Below are positions 7,778 to 15,629 of a stretch of 64,000 bases of DNA, in pieces. The notes beneath the pieces are model-generated. The model made no database searches. It worked only from the letters and a program-made list of their open reading frames with translations, and was not told where the DNA came from. Positions within the stretch are counted from its first letter, which is position 1, and every line of letters starts with the position of its first letter. The position numbers and the translations under genes were made by a program. The DNA is taken from NCBI GenBank assembly GCA_025758065.1, contig CP107199.1, forward strand, positions 1,299,501-1,363,500, written 5' to 3'. This stretch comes from Lachnospiraceae bacterium. GTDB taxonomy: Bacteria > Bacillota > Clostridia > Lachnospirales > Lachnospiraceae.

Positions 7778-9121
7778 ATGCTGACATCAGACCAGAAAAT
7801 AAAGATAAATGAGAAGGTTCAGGGATTTAAGGAAGCGGCAGATTTTTACCGCATGGAGTATTCACAGGATCTTATGGGGATGTTCCGGGAGTTTGGGTGT
7901 ATGCTGCTTGAAGCCTGTGGGATAAATGCAGAAGGGGATCCGGAGATAAAGCAGCTTTTTGGGTACCGGCAGGTGCTAAGAGGTACGGTAAAGCGCCAGC
8001 TTACAGTTATAGCAGAAGAGCTGGCCGGTTTGTGGAAAGCTCCGGTTTCCGGTGAGATGTTCCAGACGGCTCTTTCTGGGATGTTTAATTTCTGCCTTTA
8101 CAGCAAGGGCGGCAAGAACCGGTATCTTCTTCCTGTGGAGATCGCAGAGCCACTTCTTGGCCTTGTAACCTGTCCGGAAGGAATGTTAAGCCCTGGTGAA
8201 GGAGAAACGGTCTTAGATACCCAGTGCGGCGCAGGAAGCACTCTGATGACAGCTTGTAAGTATTTAAAAAATCCAAAGCTTATGGGCTATGAGCTGGATG
8301 AGGAACTGTGGGCAGCAGGTATTATCATATCCAGGCTTTCAGACCTTAAAATGGAACTTCATTTGCAGGAGGAAATACCAGCCTGTTTATATGAGACCTG
8401 CGATCTGGTGATCAGCAATCCGGTATATGGAACGGATACCATCAAAGATGATTCACTGGCAGAGGAACTTCCATCGGAACTGAGGACTGTAAGAGGTCGC
8501 TATCACATGGAGCTGATCCGTGGCATGCTGGCCTTAAAATACGATGGAAGGGCCATGCTCATTGTTCCAAACAGCTTTTTATTTGCAACCCGTACAGAGA
8601 GTATAAAGGTGCGTAAATGGCTTCTCCAGTCTTATTCACTGGAAGCAGTGATCGCGCTGCCGGAAGATACTTTCCTGTACAGCGGTGTCCGCTCCAGTGT
8701 CATGATATTCAGTAAGCCATTTATGTCCAGTGGCTGGGAAGGACATACCCAGAGAGTGCTGTATTACAGTCTGGAAAAACAGGAAGATAAAGAAAAACAG
8801 AAGCAGGAATATGAACGTCTGGAAGAGGTCTGGAGCCAGAGAGACAGCTATTATGGAAAATGGGAACGCTGCCGTAGGGAAAAAACAGTGGAAAACCGCA
8901 ATGGCATAAAGGTTCCTGCAAACTGGCAGTACAACAGCTTCTGGTTTGCAGGCGCTGCTGGGATCGAGGCTGCAAAATGGAACCTGCTGCCGGAAAATTA
9001 CAGACCGGAGGAACAGATCAATCTGGAAATAGAGGATCCGGCCCTTCTTTTACAGGAAATGTTAAGAGAACAGGAAGAAATCACAAAGGAGTTAAAAGAA
9101 CTTCTTAAGGAGGTCGGCTGA
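7778..9121 (+). CDS. N6-adenine DNA methyltransferase, type I (HsdM-like)
   Basis: A 447-residue methylase, first gene of a four-gene operon. The SAM-binding motif is D147-T-Q-C-G-A-G-S154, and the catalytic NPPY-type motif reads N214-P-V-Y217, fitting the HsdM group. An N-terminal helical domain (about 1-120) resembles the HsdM N-terminal domain. It should methylate adenine at a site chosen by the specificity subunit that starts 2 nt after its stop. Start ATG at 7778 follows AAAGGAG. At 447 residues it is shorter than many HsdM proteins. There is no HsdR translocase gene nearby. Confidence 0.85.
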   Translation: MLTSDQKIKINEKVQGFKEAADFYRMEYSQDLMGMFREFGCMLLEACGINAEGDPEIKQLFGYRQVLRGTVKRQLTVIAEELAGLWKAPVSGEMFQTALSGMFNFCLYSKGGKNRYLLPVEIAEPLLGLVTCPEGMLSPGEGETVLDTQCGAGSTLMTACKYLKNPKLMGYELDEELWAAGIIISRLSDLKMELHLQEEIPACLYETCDLVISNPVYGTDTIKDDSLAEELPSELRTVRGRYHMELIRGMLALKYDGRAMLIVPNSFLFATRTESIKVRKWLLQSYSLEAVIALPEDTFLYSGVRSSVMIFSKPFMSSGWEGHTQRVLYYSLEKQEDKEKQKQEYERLEEVWSQRDSYYGKWERCRREKTVENRNGIKVPANWQYNSFWFAGAAGIEAAKWNLLPENYRPEEQINLEIEDPALLLQEMLREQEEITKELKELLKEVG

Positions 9122-9122
9122 A

Positions 9123-10406
9123 TTGGAAAAATTGGAGAACTGGAAGCAGAGACCTTTAAGTCAGGTGGTATCCAGGTGGATCAGGGGAACTACTTTAAAT
9201 CGTTCAAAGACAGATTATTATACAAAAACTCCCCAGCCGGAAAGCCTTCCATGGGCAAGAGTTGGGGACATAAAAGAAGAATATATTTCCCAGACAGAAA
9301 ATTATCTTACCAAAGAAGGGGCAGACCAGATCCCGTGGCTGGTAGTGCCAAAGGGCGCTGTGCTGCTCTCTGTATCAGGAACGATTGGAAAAGCGGCTAT
9401 TGCAGGCTGTGACATGACGGTGAACCAGGCAATACAGGCAATGGTTTTCGATGAAGAGCAGATCTTGCCGGAATATGCCTGCTTTTATCTGGAATTTTAC
9501 CGCCCATGGCTTATAGAACGGGCCAATGCAGTGACGATCCCTAATCTGACCAAGGAGCAGTTATCGGGTATTCCTGTGGTATTTCCCTGCTTAAAAGAAC
9601 AGAAGGTCATTGTAGATAGATTAAAGCGGGCCAGGCAGCTTGTAAAATGTGGTCAGTCATCTGAGGCTGCATTAAACAGGATCCTTGAAAATGCTCTTTT
9701 AAAACAGGCCCAGGCTGCTTTAAAAGAAGGTAAAATAAGCTGGGATGAAGAACTTCTTTCTCCTGAACTCCGGTCTGTATGGACATCCTTACAGAAACGG
9801 GTATTGCCGGAAAATACAGATAATGACTTTTTTGTACCGGTACTTTCTCAGGCAGAACAGACAGTTTTTACAAAAACGATCCGGAAAGCAGAAAATATAA
9901 GAAAACGGTTACATAAAATGCAGCAGTTAGGTGAACGGTATTTTAAATCCATGCTGTCTCTGGCATTTACATCCGGACTGACAGAGGCGTTCAGAAAACA
10001 GGAAGCCCTGACTGATCCGTCCCCATCTTTATTTAAAGAAAGTTATGGGATCGGTACAGTGCAAAGTGTCAGCCAGCCTACAGAAGGCATTACAGACTGG
10101 CAGAGCCGTATCCCTCAGGAGCTTCAGTCCCTTTTTACCATGCTTTCTGATTTTCAGATGGAGATCCTGCGGATCTATGCCCAGTCATCGGAAGCGCTGC
10201 CGGTACATACAGTGTTTAAGCAGATCCACAAAAAAGGATATTCCGTGCAGGATGCCCTGGCATCTGCAAGATTGTTAGAAGCTCTGGGATTTCTGGAAAA
10301 GACGGTTCCACAGAAGCTTTATATGGGAGAAAAAGAAGTGCAGGACAGTGCAGGTCATCCCATTACCATACAGAAATATCAGATTCTGGACACCAGGGAG
10401 GTCTGA
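9123..10406 (+). CDS. Type I restriction-modification specificity (S) subunit, single recognition domain
   Basis: A 427-residue protein. Residues 1-175 form one target-recognition domain with the usual S-subunit marks (SLPWARVGDI, VPKGAVLLSVSGTIGKAAI, ITIPNL-like VTIPNLTKEQL, CLKEQKVIVDRL). The second half is not another recognition domain. It is helical and ends in a winged-helix-like stretch (about 345-420). A half-specificity subunit may dimerise to read a palindromic site. The TTG start at 9123 is set by AAGGAGG in the end of the methylase gene, so translation is coupled. Confidence 0.8.
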   Translation: MEKLENWKQRPLSQVVSRWIRGTTLNRSKTDYYTKTPQPESLPWARVGDIKEEYISQTENYLTKEGADQIPWLVVPKGAVLLSVSGTIGKAAIAGCDMTVNQAIQAMVFDEEQILPEYACFYLEFYRPWLIERANAVTIPNLTKEQLSGIPVVFPCLKEQKVIVDRLKRARQLVKCGQSSEAALNRILENALLKQAQAALKEGKISWDEELLSPELRSVWTSLQKRVLPENTDNDFFVPVLSQAEQTVFTKTIRKAENIRKRLHKMQQLGERYFKSMLSLAFTSGLTEAFRKQEALTDPSPSLFKESYGIGTVQSVSQPTEGITDWQSRIPQELQSLFTMLSDFQMEILRIYAQSSEALPVHTVFKQIHKKGYSVQDALASARLLEALGFLEKTVPQKLYMGEKEVQDSAGHPITIQKYQILDTREV

Positions 10407-10414
10407 GATACAAC

Positions 10415-12052
10415 ATGAAGATGGAATACTTATATATAGATGGTTATAAAGGACTGAAGCGGCTGAAATTGCAGTTTAAGGAGCAGACGGGGGCTGTACC
10501 CGTGGATTTTCTCATTGGCTGCAATGGTTCTGGAAAGTCCAGTGTGTTAGAGGCAGTGGGACTTATTTTTACCCGTATTATGCAAAATGAGCTGCCGGGA
10601 TTTATTTTTGAGTTAAAATACAGGATGCCGGATGGAACGGGAATTTATGTAAAGCCCCAGAAAAAGGGTTTTTGCGATGCTTCCGGGCGGAGGAGAAAGC
10701 TATATGTGGAACTGGAAAAAAATGGGAAAACCCGGCAGCTATATTCTATACCAGATGAGTACCTGCCGGACCGGATCATTTCTTATTGCTCCGGGGCTAA
10801 TAGTTCTATGGAAGATATCCTGATCCGGTCTCCAAGGGCATCTCTTGCCAGCGATCTGTATGATCTGTCACTGGCTATAAATGATGAAAACGGAGAAAGC
10901 CGGGTTTCCGGCAATGAAGGCTATCCGGGAGAAAGCAGCGTGGCCCAGGGCGAGGCGGCAGAGGAGATATTATCCTTTTATGAGCGTCTGGATGTAAATC
11001 CAAGGGTGCTGTTTCTGGATGCGGTCACATCAAAATTTATCTTACCGGCATTGTTTGCTGTAATGCCCTTTGATATGCAGGATGACAATATCAGCACAAA
11101 GGCGCTGCACTATGCATCCCTTAGGAAAAAACTTCTGAAACGGTTAAATATCCGTCTGATTCCGGCAGCTTTTTCCCTTCGCATTGATGATACAAGGCTG
11201 GAAGCGGCTGCAGACAGGCCGCAGATGAGCATTTTACGGCGGCTTTTAAACCAGGATACAAAGGGCGGTTCTTTAAGCAACTGTGTGATCCACAGGACTT
11301 CTGCAGACCGGGTGGAAGAAGATGGAAGCCTTGCAGGGGAAACAGCAGCAGTATTTTTGTTTGATTCCTGGGAAGCAGAGGGAGAAAAGGTATTTTATCA
11401 CCCCATGCTTCAGCGCTACTTTGATGGAAATCCATTTGCCCTTATCTCCACTCTCCTTACAGCATGGAGAGAAGGCGTGATCCGGGAGATCCATTTTTCC
11501 TATCGCAACGGGGATGAACGTGGGCTTTATGAAATGGAAGATTTAAGTGACGGGGAATTAATGTGGTTGGCCCGCATTGGCCTGATCCTTATGGCCCAGA
11601 ACCACTGTGGGGAAAATACATTGTTCCTCTATGATGAACCAGATGTGCATTTTAATGATGAATGGAGCCGGGATTTTGTCCGCTTTGTGTATGCTATGTG
11701 CAGCATGGACGGGAAAAGTGGGAATGAGTTCCTGATAGCCACCCATTCAGACCTGATCTTAACAGATGCCATGTGGGAGCAGATCCACCTGTTTGAGAAT
11801 CCCACAGGTTCTAAGACAGAAGTAAAGGATCTGGAGATCTCTACTTTTGCAGCTGGCCGGGACAGTATTTCCAGACAGGTATTTAAGGCATCTGCCATTG
11901 GCAGATTTGCATCGGATTCTGTGAAAGCATACATGGAAGAAAAAGATCCGGATAAGCTGGAAGAGATCATTTCAAAAGTGGGTCCCGGTTATCAGCGTTT
12001 CCGTCTGCAGGAACAGCTGTATGCGCTGTTGGAAAAAGGGAATAAGGTATAG
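10415..12052 (+). CDS. ABC/OLD-type AAA ATPase (PtuA-like)
   Basis: A 545-residue ATPase of the SMC/ABC fold with no membrane segment. Walker A is G35-C-N-G-S-G-K41-S42, the signature loop reads LSDGE near 377-381, Walker B is LFLYDEPDVHF with the acidic pair near 407-408, and a switch histidine lies in ATHSD near 444. No TOPRIM nuclease domain is visible, so nuclease activity must come from a partner. It is 8 nt downstream of the S gene. An ATPase followed directly by an HNH nuclease is the plan of Septu PtuA-PtuB; assignment to that family is inferred from architecture, not from a search. Confidence 0.75.
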   Translation: MKMEYLYIDGYKGLKRLKLQFKEQTGAVPVDFLIGCNGSGKSSVLEAVGLIFTRIMQNELPGFIFELKYRMPDGTGIYVKPQKKGFCDASGRRRKLYVELEKNGKTRQLYSIPDEYLPDRIISYCSGANSSMEDILIRSPRASLASDLYDLSLAINDENGESRVSGNEGYPGESSVAQGEAAEEILSFYERLDVNPRVLFLDAVTSKFILPALFAVMPFDMQDDNISTKALHYASLRKKLLKRLNIRLIPAAFSLRIDDTRLEAAADRPQMSILRRLLNQDTKGGSLSNCVIHRTSADRVEEDGSLAGETAAVFLFDSWEAEGEKVFYHPMLQRYFDGNPFALISTLLTAWREGVIREIHFSYRNGDERGLYEMEDLSDGELMWLARIGLILMAQNHCGENTLFLYDEPDVHFNDEWSRDFVRFVYAMCSMDGKSGNEFLIATHSDLILTDAMWEQIHLFENPTGSKTEVKDLEISTFAAGRDSISRQVFKASAIGRFASDSVKAYMEEKDPDKLEEIISKVGPGYQRFRLQEQLYALLEKGNKV

Positions 12053-12090
12053 GCGCAGGCACTTCTAACAACTAAAAGAGGTGATGAAAG

Positions 12091-13224
12091 ATGTTCTGGA
12101 ATATAGATGTTAAAGAACAAGAGCAGGATCTAATGGCGGTCAGCCATTTTCTGTTATCTGTTTTCAAATTTGCAGCAGACCAGCCGGGAAATGTGTTCCT
12201 GAAAGAAGATTGGCTGGCTTTCGCACCGGAGAATGGAGCCTGGTTTTACAGGCTTTATGAGCGTGACACAGAGAATGGAAAGAATATGCACCGGGCAGTG
12301 GACCGGCTGTTCCGCATGGAGCAGGAACAGCGGGAAAGGATCTGGGAAGCCATAAAGCATGATATGGAATTTATGGATAAAGAAGCCTGGGAAAATGGCA
12401 GGTTCAGCCTGGAAAGTGACCAGCTTTCTGATGCAGCCCAGAAGATATTAAAGGATTTTTTCGGATATTTTTATGATGTGGTCTTTTGCACTGCCCATTT
12501 TCATTTAAAGGAACTTTCCAGTCCCATGTACAGCAGAAGGGAATTGGCTAAAGACTATTTTAAGGGGAAAAACAAGAAGATACGCAGGACCTGCCCGGTA
12601 TGTTTAAATATGATCTCAAATGGGGAAACAGATGAGGAGGTGGAGCATTATTTTCCAAAATCCAGGTATCCTTGTCTATGCCTGCATCCGTATAACCTGT
12701 ATTTTTGCTGTTCTGCCTGCAGAAGCCGGTTAAAGGGAAGAAAAAGTCCTTTAAAGGGAAAGCAGAGAAATATTGGAAGTATATTTTTACCTTATCTGGA
12801 TACAGTAAAAGATCAGGTACAGCTGGAGTTTGAAAATCCGGGAAATAAGGACAGCGAAGTGGTAAGTCTGCTCCCGGTCCTGGAGGCGGATCCGGACACA
12901 GGGGAAAAGATAAAGGAATTTGACCGGTTGTTTTCATTGGAAGAACGCTGGAGCGGACAACTGGAAGAATATTATATGAGCTTTTATTCCCGGTATCAGG
13001 AAAAGATAAAGGAACGATCTGGAAAAATGAGTCTGGAGCAGTTAGAGGAATGGATGAAAGAGGATATAAAGCGAAATGAGGCTATGCAGTCTGTCCGGCC
13101 GGGAAGGTATCTGGAAGGGGAGTATATGAAGTGGGTTATGGAAAAACAGCTTAAGGCCTTTTATGCAGAATTAAAAAGCGGATGTCAGTGTGTGGCTGGT
13201 GACGCAGGCAGAGACCGGAATTAA
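12091..13224 (+). CDS. HNH-family nuclease (PtuB-like)
   Basis: A 377-residue protein with a zinc-HNH core at about 165-215. CPVC comes first, then the catalytic EVEHYFPKSRYP with its histidine near 186, then YNL and a second metal pair in CCSACRSR. This is the pattern of HNH nucleases in Septu and related defence systems. The flanks are helical and charged. It starts 38 nt after the ATPase stop behind AGAGGTG and is the last gene of the operon. It is longer than typical PtuB. The stop codon TAA is the first triplet of a 205-bp repeat. Confidence 0.75.
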   Translation: MFWNIDVKEQEQDLMAVSHFLLSVFKFAADQPGNVFLKEDWLAFAPENGAWFYRLYERDTENGKNMHRAVDRLFRMEQEQRERIWEAIKHDMEFMDKEAWENGRFSLESDQLSDAAQKILKDFFGYFYDVVFCTAHFHLKELSSPMYSRRELAKDYFKGKNKKIRRTCPVCLNMISNGETDEEVEHYFPKSRYPCLCLHPYNLYFCCSACRSRLKGRKSPLKGKQRNIGSIFLPYLDTVKDQVQLEFENPGNKDSEVVSLLPVLEADPDTGEKIKEFDRLFSLEERWSGQLEEYYMSFYSRYQEKIKERSGKMSLEQLEEWMKEDIKRNEAMQSVRPGRYLEGEYMKWVMEKQLKAFYAELKSGCQCVAGDAGRDRN

Positions 13225-13426
13225 ACGGACATGCCTGCTGACGCAGGCATCACCATTCATGAAAGCCGATTGCTCCGCACCTTTGGTGCTCACGCAATCG
13301 TCGCCAGCATTCGCAATCCGCGCTATCGCGCTCCTTGCTCATACCGGCTTGCCCGTCCGATACCCGTGAATTCGCTCATGCAAGCATAGCTCATTCGCGG
13401 CTGCCGTCCGGGACTTTCATAGTAAA
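13222..13426 (+). repeat. Family A structured repeat, copy 1 (205 bp)
   Basis: This copy matches 40312-40516 on the opposite strand, with two mismatches visible by eye. It contains nested hairpins: ATGCCTGC TGAC GCAGGCAT, GATTGCTCCGCACC...GGTGCTCACGCAATC, GCGCTATCGCGC, and an outer ATGAAAG/CTTTCAT pairing. It begins exactly at the stop codon of the HNH gene. Confidence 0.9.
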
Positions 13427-13458
13427 TAATAAAAAGAACGCCTGGAGTTCCTGAAGTA

Positions 13459-13516
13459 ATGTATTCTCGGAATCTTCTTGCAAAAGCAAGTGCAGGAAAG
13501 ACTCCGAGAGTACATA
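13459..13516 (+). repeat. Family B repeat, short palindromic form
   Basis: Left end GTATTCTCGGAATCTT and right end AAAGACTCCGAGAGTAC are inverted, with a ~20-nt centre. The right half is the exact reverse complement of the left end of the full element at 53070. Confidence 0.75.
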
Positions 13517-13596
13517 AGTAATCCGGAGGAGGAAATCCTGGGATCAGGAATGTCAGGCGTTCTGTTATGGGGGCGTGTCTGCTGAGATACGTTCTT

Positions 13597-14457
13597 TTAC
13601 AGATCTTTTCCAGTAAGCATCTTATAGCTCTGGAGATATTTATCAATTGTCTTCTGAACAACATCTTCTGGCAGTGTCCAGTCATTTCCCGGATGAGAGG
13701 TCAGCCAGTCACGGGCAAACTGCTTGTCAAAGGATGGCTGGGAATGACCGGGCTCATAGCCGTCTGCAGGCCAGAAACGGGAGCTGTCCGGGGTAAGCAT
13801 TTCATCACCAAGGACAATATTTCCATCTTCATCCAGACCGAACTCAAACTTGGTATCAGCAATGATGATACCTTTGCTTAAAGCGTAGTCAGCGCACTTC
13901 TTGTAAAGAGCAATGGTGTAGTCACGCAGTTTGGTAGCATATTCTTTTCCCTTTTCCGGGAAGTGTTTCTCCAGGTGGTCAATGCTCTGCTCGTAGGAGA
14001 TATTTTCATCGTGATCACCGATCTCGGCCTTGGTAGAAGGTGTGAAGATTGGCTCAGGCAGTTTATCAGATTCCTTTAAGCCTTCAGGAAGCTTGATGCC
14101 GCATACAGTACCGTTTTCCTTGTAGCTCTTCCAGCCGCTTCCTGTGATATAGCCGCGGACGATGCACTCCAGAGGAAGCATGTTCAGCTTGCGGCACATC
14201 ATGCTCTTGCCTTCGTACTCAGGAGTCTGGAAAAATTCAGGCATATCTTTTACGTCAGTAGAGATCATATGGTTTGGAAGAATGTCTTTTGTGTAGTCAA
14301 ACCAGAATTTAGACATCTGGGTCAGAACAGTACCTTTCTTGGTAACAGTATTATGGAGAATCACATCAAAGCAGCTGATGCGGTCGGTAGCGACCATGAT
14401 CAGGCTATCGCCGTTGTCATAGATTTCACGTACTTTTCCTTCTTTAACTGGCTTCAT
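13597..14457 (-). CDS. purC: Phosphoribosylaminoimidazole-succinocarboxamide synthase
   Basis: A 286-residue SAICAR synthetase, step 8 of IMP synthesis, joining aspartate to CAIR with ATP. The N-terminal VREIYDNGDSLIMVATDRIS and the central LPLECIVRGYITGSGWKSY are diagnostic. Start ATG at 14457 has GAGGT 6 nt upstream. The gene stands alone rather than in a pur operon. A MITE-like element lies 45 bp upstream of the start, so the purC promoter is either upstream of the element or supplied by it. Confidence 0.96.
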   Translation of the reverse strand: MKPVKEGKVREIYDNGDSLIMVATDRISCFDVILHNTVTKKGTVLTQMSKFWFDYTKDILPNHMISTDVKDMPEFFQTPEYEGKSMMCRKLNMLPLECIVRGYITGSGWKSYKENGTVCGIKLPEGLKESDKLPEPIFTPSTKAEIGDHDENISYEQSIDHLEKHFPEKGKEYATKLRDYTIALYKKCADYALSKGIIIADTKFEFGLDEDGNIVLGDEMLTPDSSRFWPADGYEPGHSQPSFDKQFARDWLTSHPGNDWTLPEDVVQKTIDKYLQSYKMLTGKDL

Positions 14458-14502
14458 CTTTCTACCTCACAATGTTTGAATTTTAATTAAATGGGATTTT
14501 TT

Positions 14503-14657
14503 GTTACAGTTCAGCCATGCGCTGGTTTGAATGAGAAAGTGTGTTGCAAGCTTGCTTGCATAAGCACTTTTTCATCCAAATCAGCATATGGTGGAACCAC
14601 CAGGCTTCTTGTTTTCATGAATATGGAAACAAGAAGATGTAATGGCTGAACTGTAAC
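14503..14657. mobile_element. MITE with perfect 16-bp inverted ends and 8-bp target duplication
   Basis: The element is 155 bp. Its ends are GTTACAGTTCAGCCAT and its exact reverse complement. Both sides are flanked by GATTTTTT (14495-14502 and 14658-14665), an 8-bp direct repeat expected from transposition. The interior has two hairpins (near AAGCTTGCTTGC and the CTTCTTGTTT/AAACAAGAAG stem) and no coding frame. Confidence 0.8.
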
Positions 14658-14774
14658 GATTTTTTGTTATCTACCTATAGAATATACGTAAAATTTTTCA
14701 AAAATCAATAGTATAATTAATTTTTGTGAAAAATGACATATGATATATAAGCGACACTAATTAAAAGTCATTAT

Positions 14775-15413
14775 TCAAAAAGGTAAAAAGGAAACAATAC
14801 GCGTTGCCAGCCCTCTTGCAGGAATAGATGTGACCAGCTCCAGGACAACGCAGACCATACCGGCAGACAAAAGCAGGTGGTTTATCAGTCCCTGGGAAGA
14901 GCAGAACTTCAGGGAAAAACTACGTTTCATAGGCCAGATCAGCTGAAGCCGCCTGTAATTTAACATATCCAGTGCCAGATGGGAAGCATAAGCAATGGCG
15001 AAATAAGGAGCTGCATCCGGATAGATCACATCCATGCAGGCTGTGAGCATGAACATGGATAAAAAGGAGTGCATAAAAGAGCGGTGGGGCTGTCCCGAAC
15101 CATAGGTGCAGATGATGATAAATGCCATGGCACCGGTGAGAAGTCTTGCAATACTGCTGTTGCGCATCAGACGTTCATAAATACCTACATGAAATTTACA
15201 GTCAGCGAAAATGACTACAGCGGTAATGGCAATGGCTACGGTCATGATCTTGTCGGCCTCTTTATGGGCCTGGGAGGTGCCTGAGTCAATGTCGCTGATC
15301 ATGCCACCAATAGCAGCAGCCCCTGCACCAGCCACTAAGGTGGACATGGAGGAGGGCTGCATAACTGCTAAAGCAGCGGATATACCAATAAAAAAATGTG
15401 TTCTTCCAAGCAT
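14775..15413 (-). CDS. YdjM/DUF457-like membrane-bound metal-dependent hydrolase
   Basis: A 212-residue membrane protein with about four or five hydrophobic segments. The start MLGRTHFFIGISAAL and the motif GGMISDIDSGTSQ, plus HRSFMHSF and ASHLALDMLNY, are the histidine/aspartate marks of the YdjM (DUF457) family. These are inner-membrane proteins with a predicted metal site; their reaction is unknown, and in E. coli ydjM is SOS-controlled. No LexA box was identified here. The gene stands between purC and an ABC operon, all on the - strand. Confidence 0.75.
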   Translation of the reverse strand: MLGRTHFFIGISAALAVMQPSSMSTLVAGAGAAAIGGMISDIDSGTSQAHKEADKIMTVAIAITAVVIFADCKFHVGIYERLMRNSSIARLLTGAMAFIIICTYGSGQPHRSFMHSFLSMFMLTACMDVIYPDAAPYFAIAYASHLALDMLNYRRLQLIWPMKRSFSLKFCSSQGLINHLLLSAGMVCVVLELVTSIPARGLATRIVSFLPF

Positions 15414-15629
15414 GTTAAGATTTGGTCCTTATCTAATGTTTTATTTACAATTTTTCCCAATTATTTACAATTTTGGGGATATCTTCGATTGTATCTTATC
15501 CATGCCTGAAAATCAAATGACGTTTCTCTTAAAAATGGTCTTAAGGATTTGGCAACCATTTGAAGGTTTGTGCCGCGCCAGAGGGCGTGGCAGATGTCAG
15601 AACGGAAATGACTTGTGTGGCAGTGGGGA

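Noticed and set aside
7778..10406. Complete type I restriction-modification system
   Set aside because: No hsdR gene is found within the window on either side; the next genes are an ABC ATPase and an HNH protein.
13222..13530. CRISPR array or retron RNA next to the defence-like operon
   Set aside because: The repeats are palindromic, not regularly spaced with spacers, and no cas or reverse transcriptase gene is present.
13567..13881. 104-residue + strand frame over the purC 3' end
   Set aside because: It is antisense to the well-supported purC gene and includes repeat sequence.
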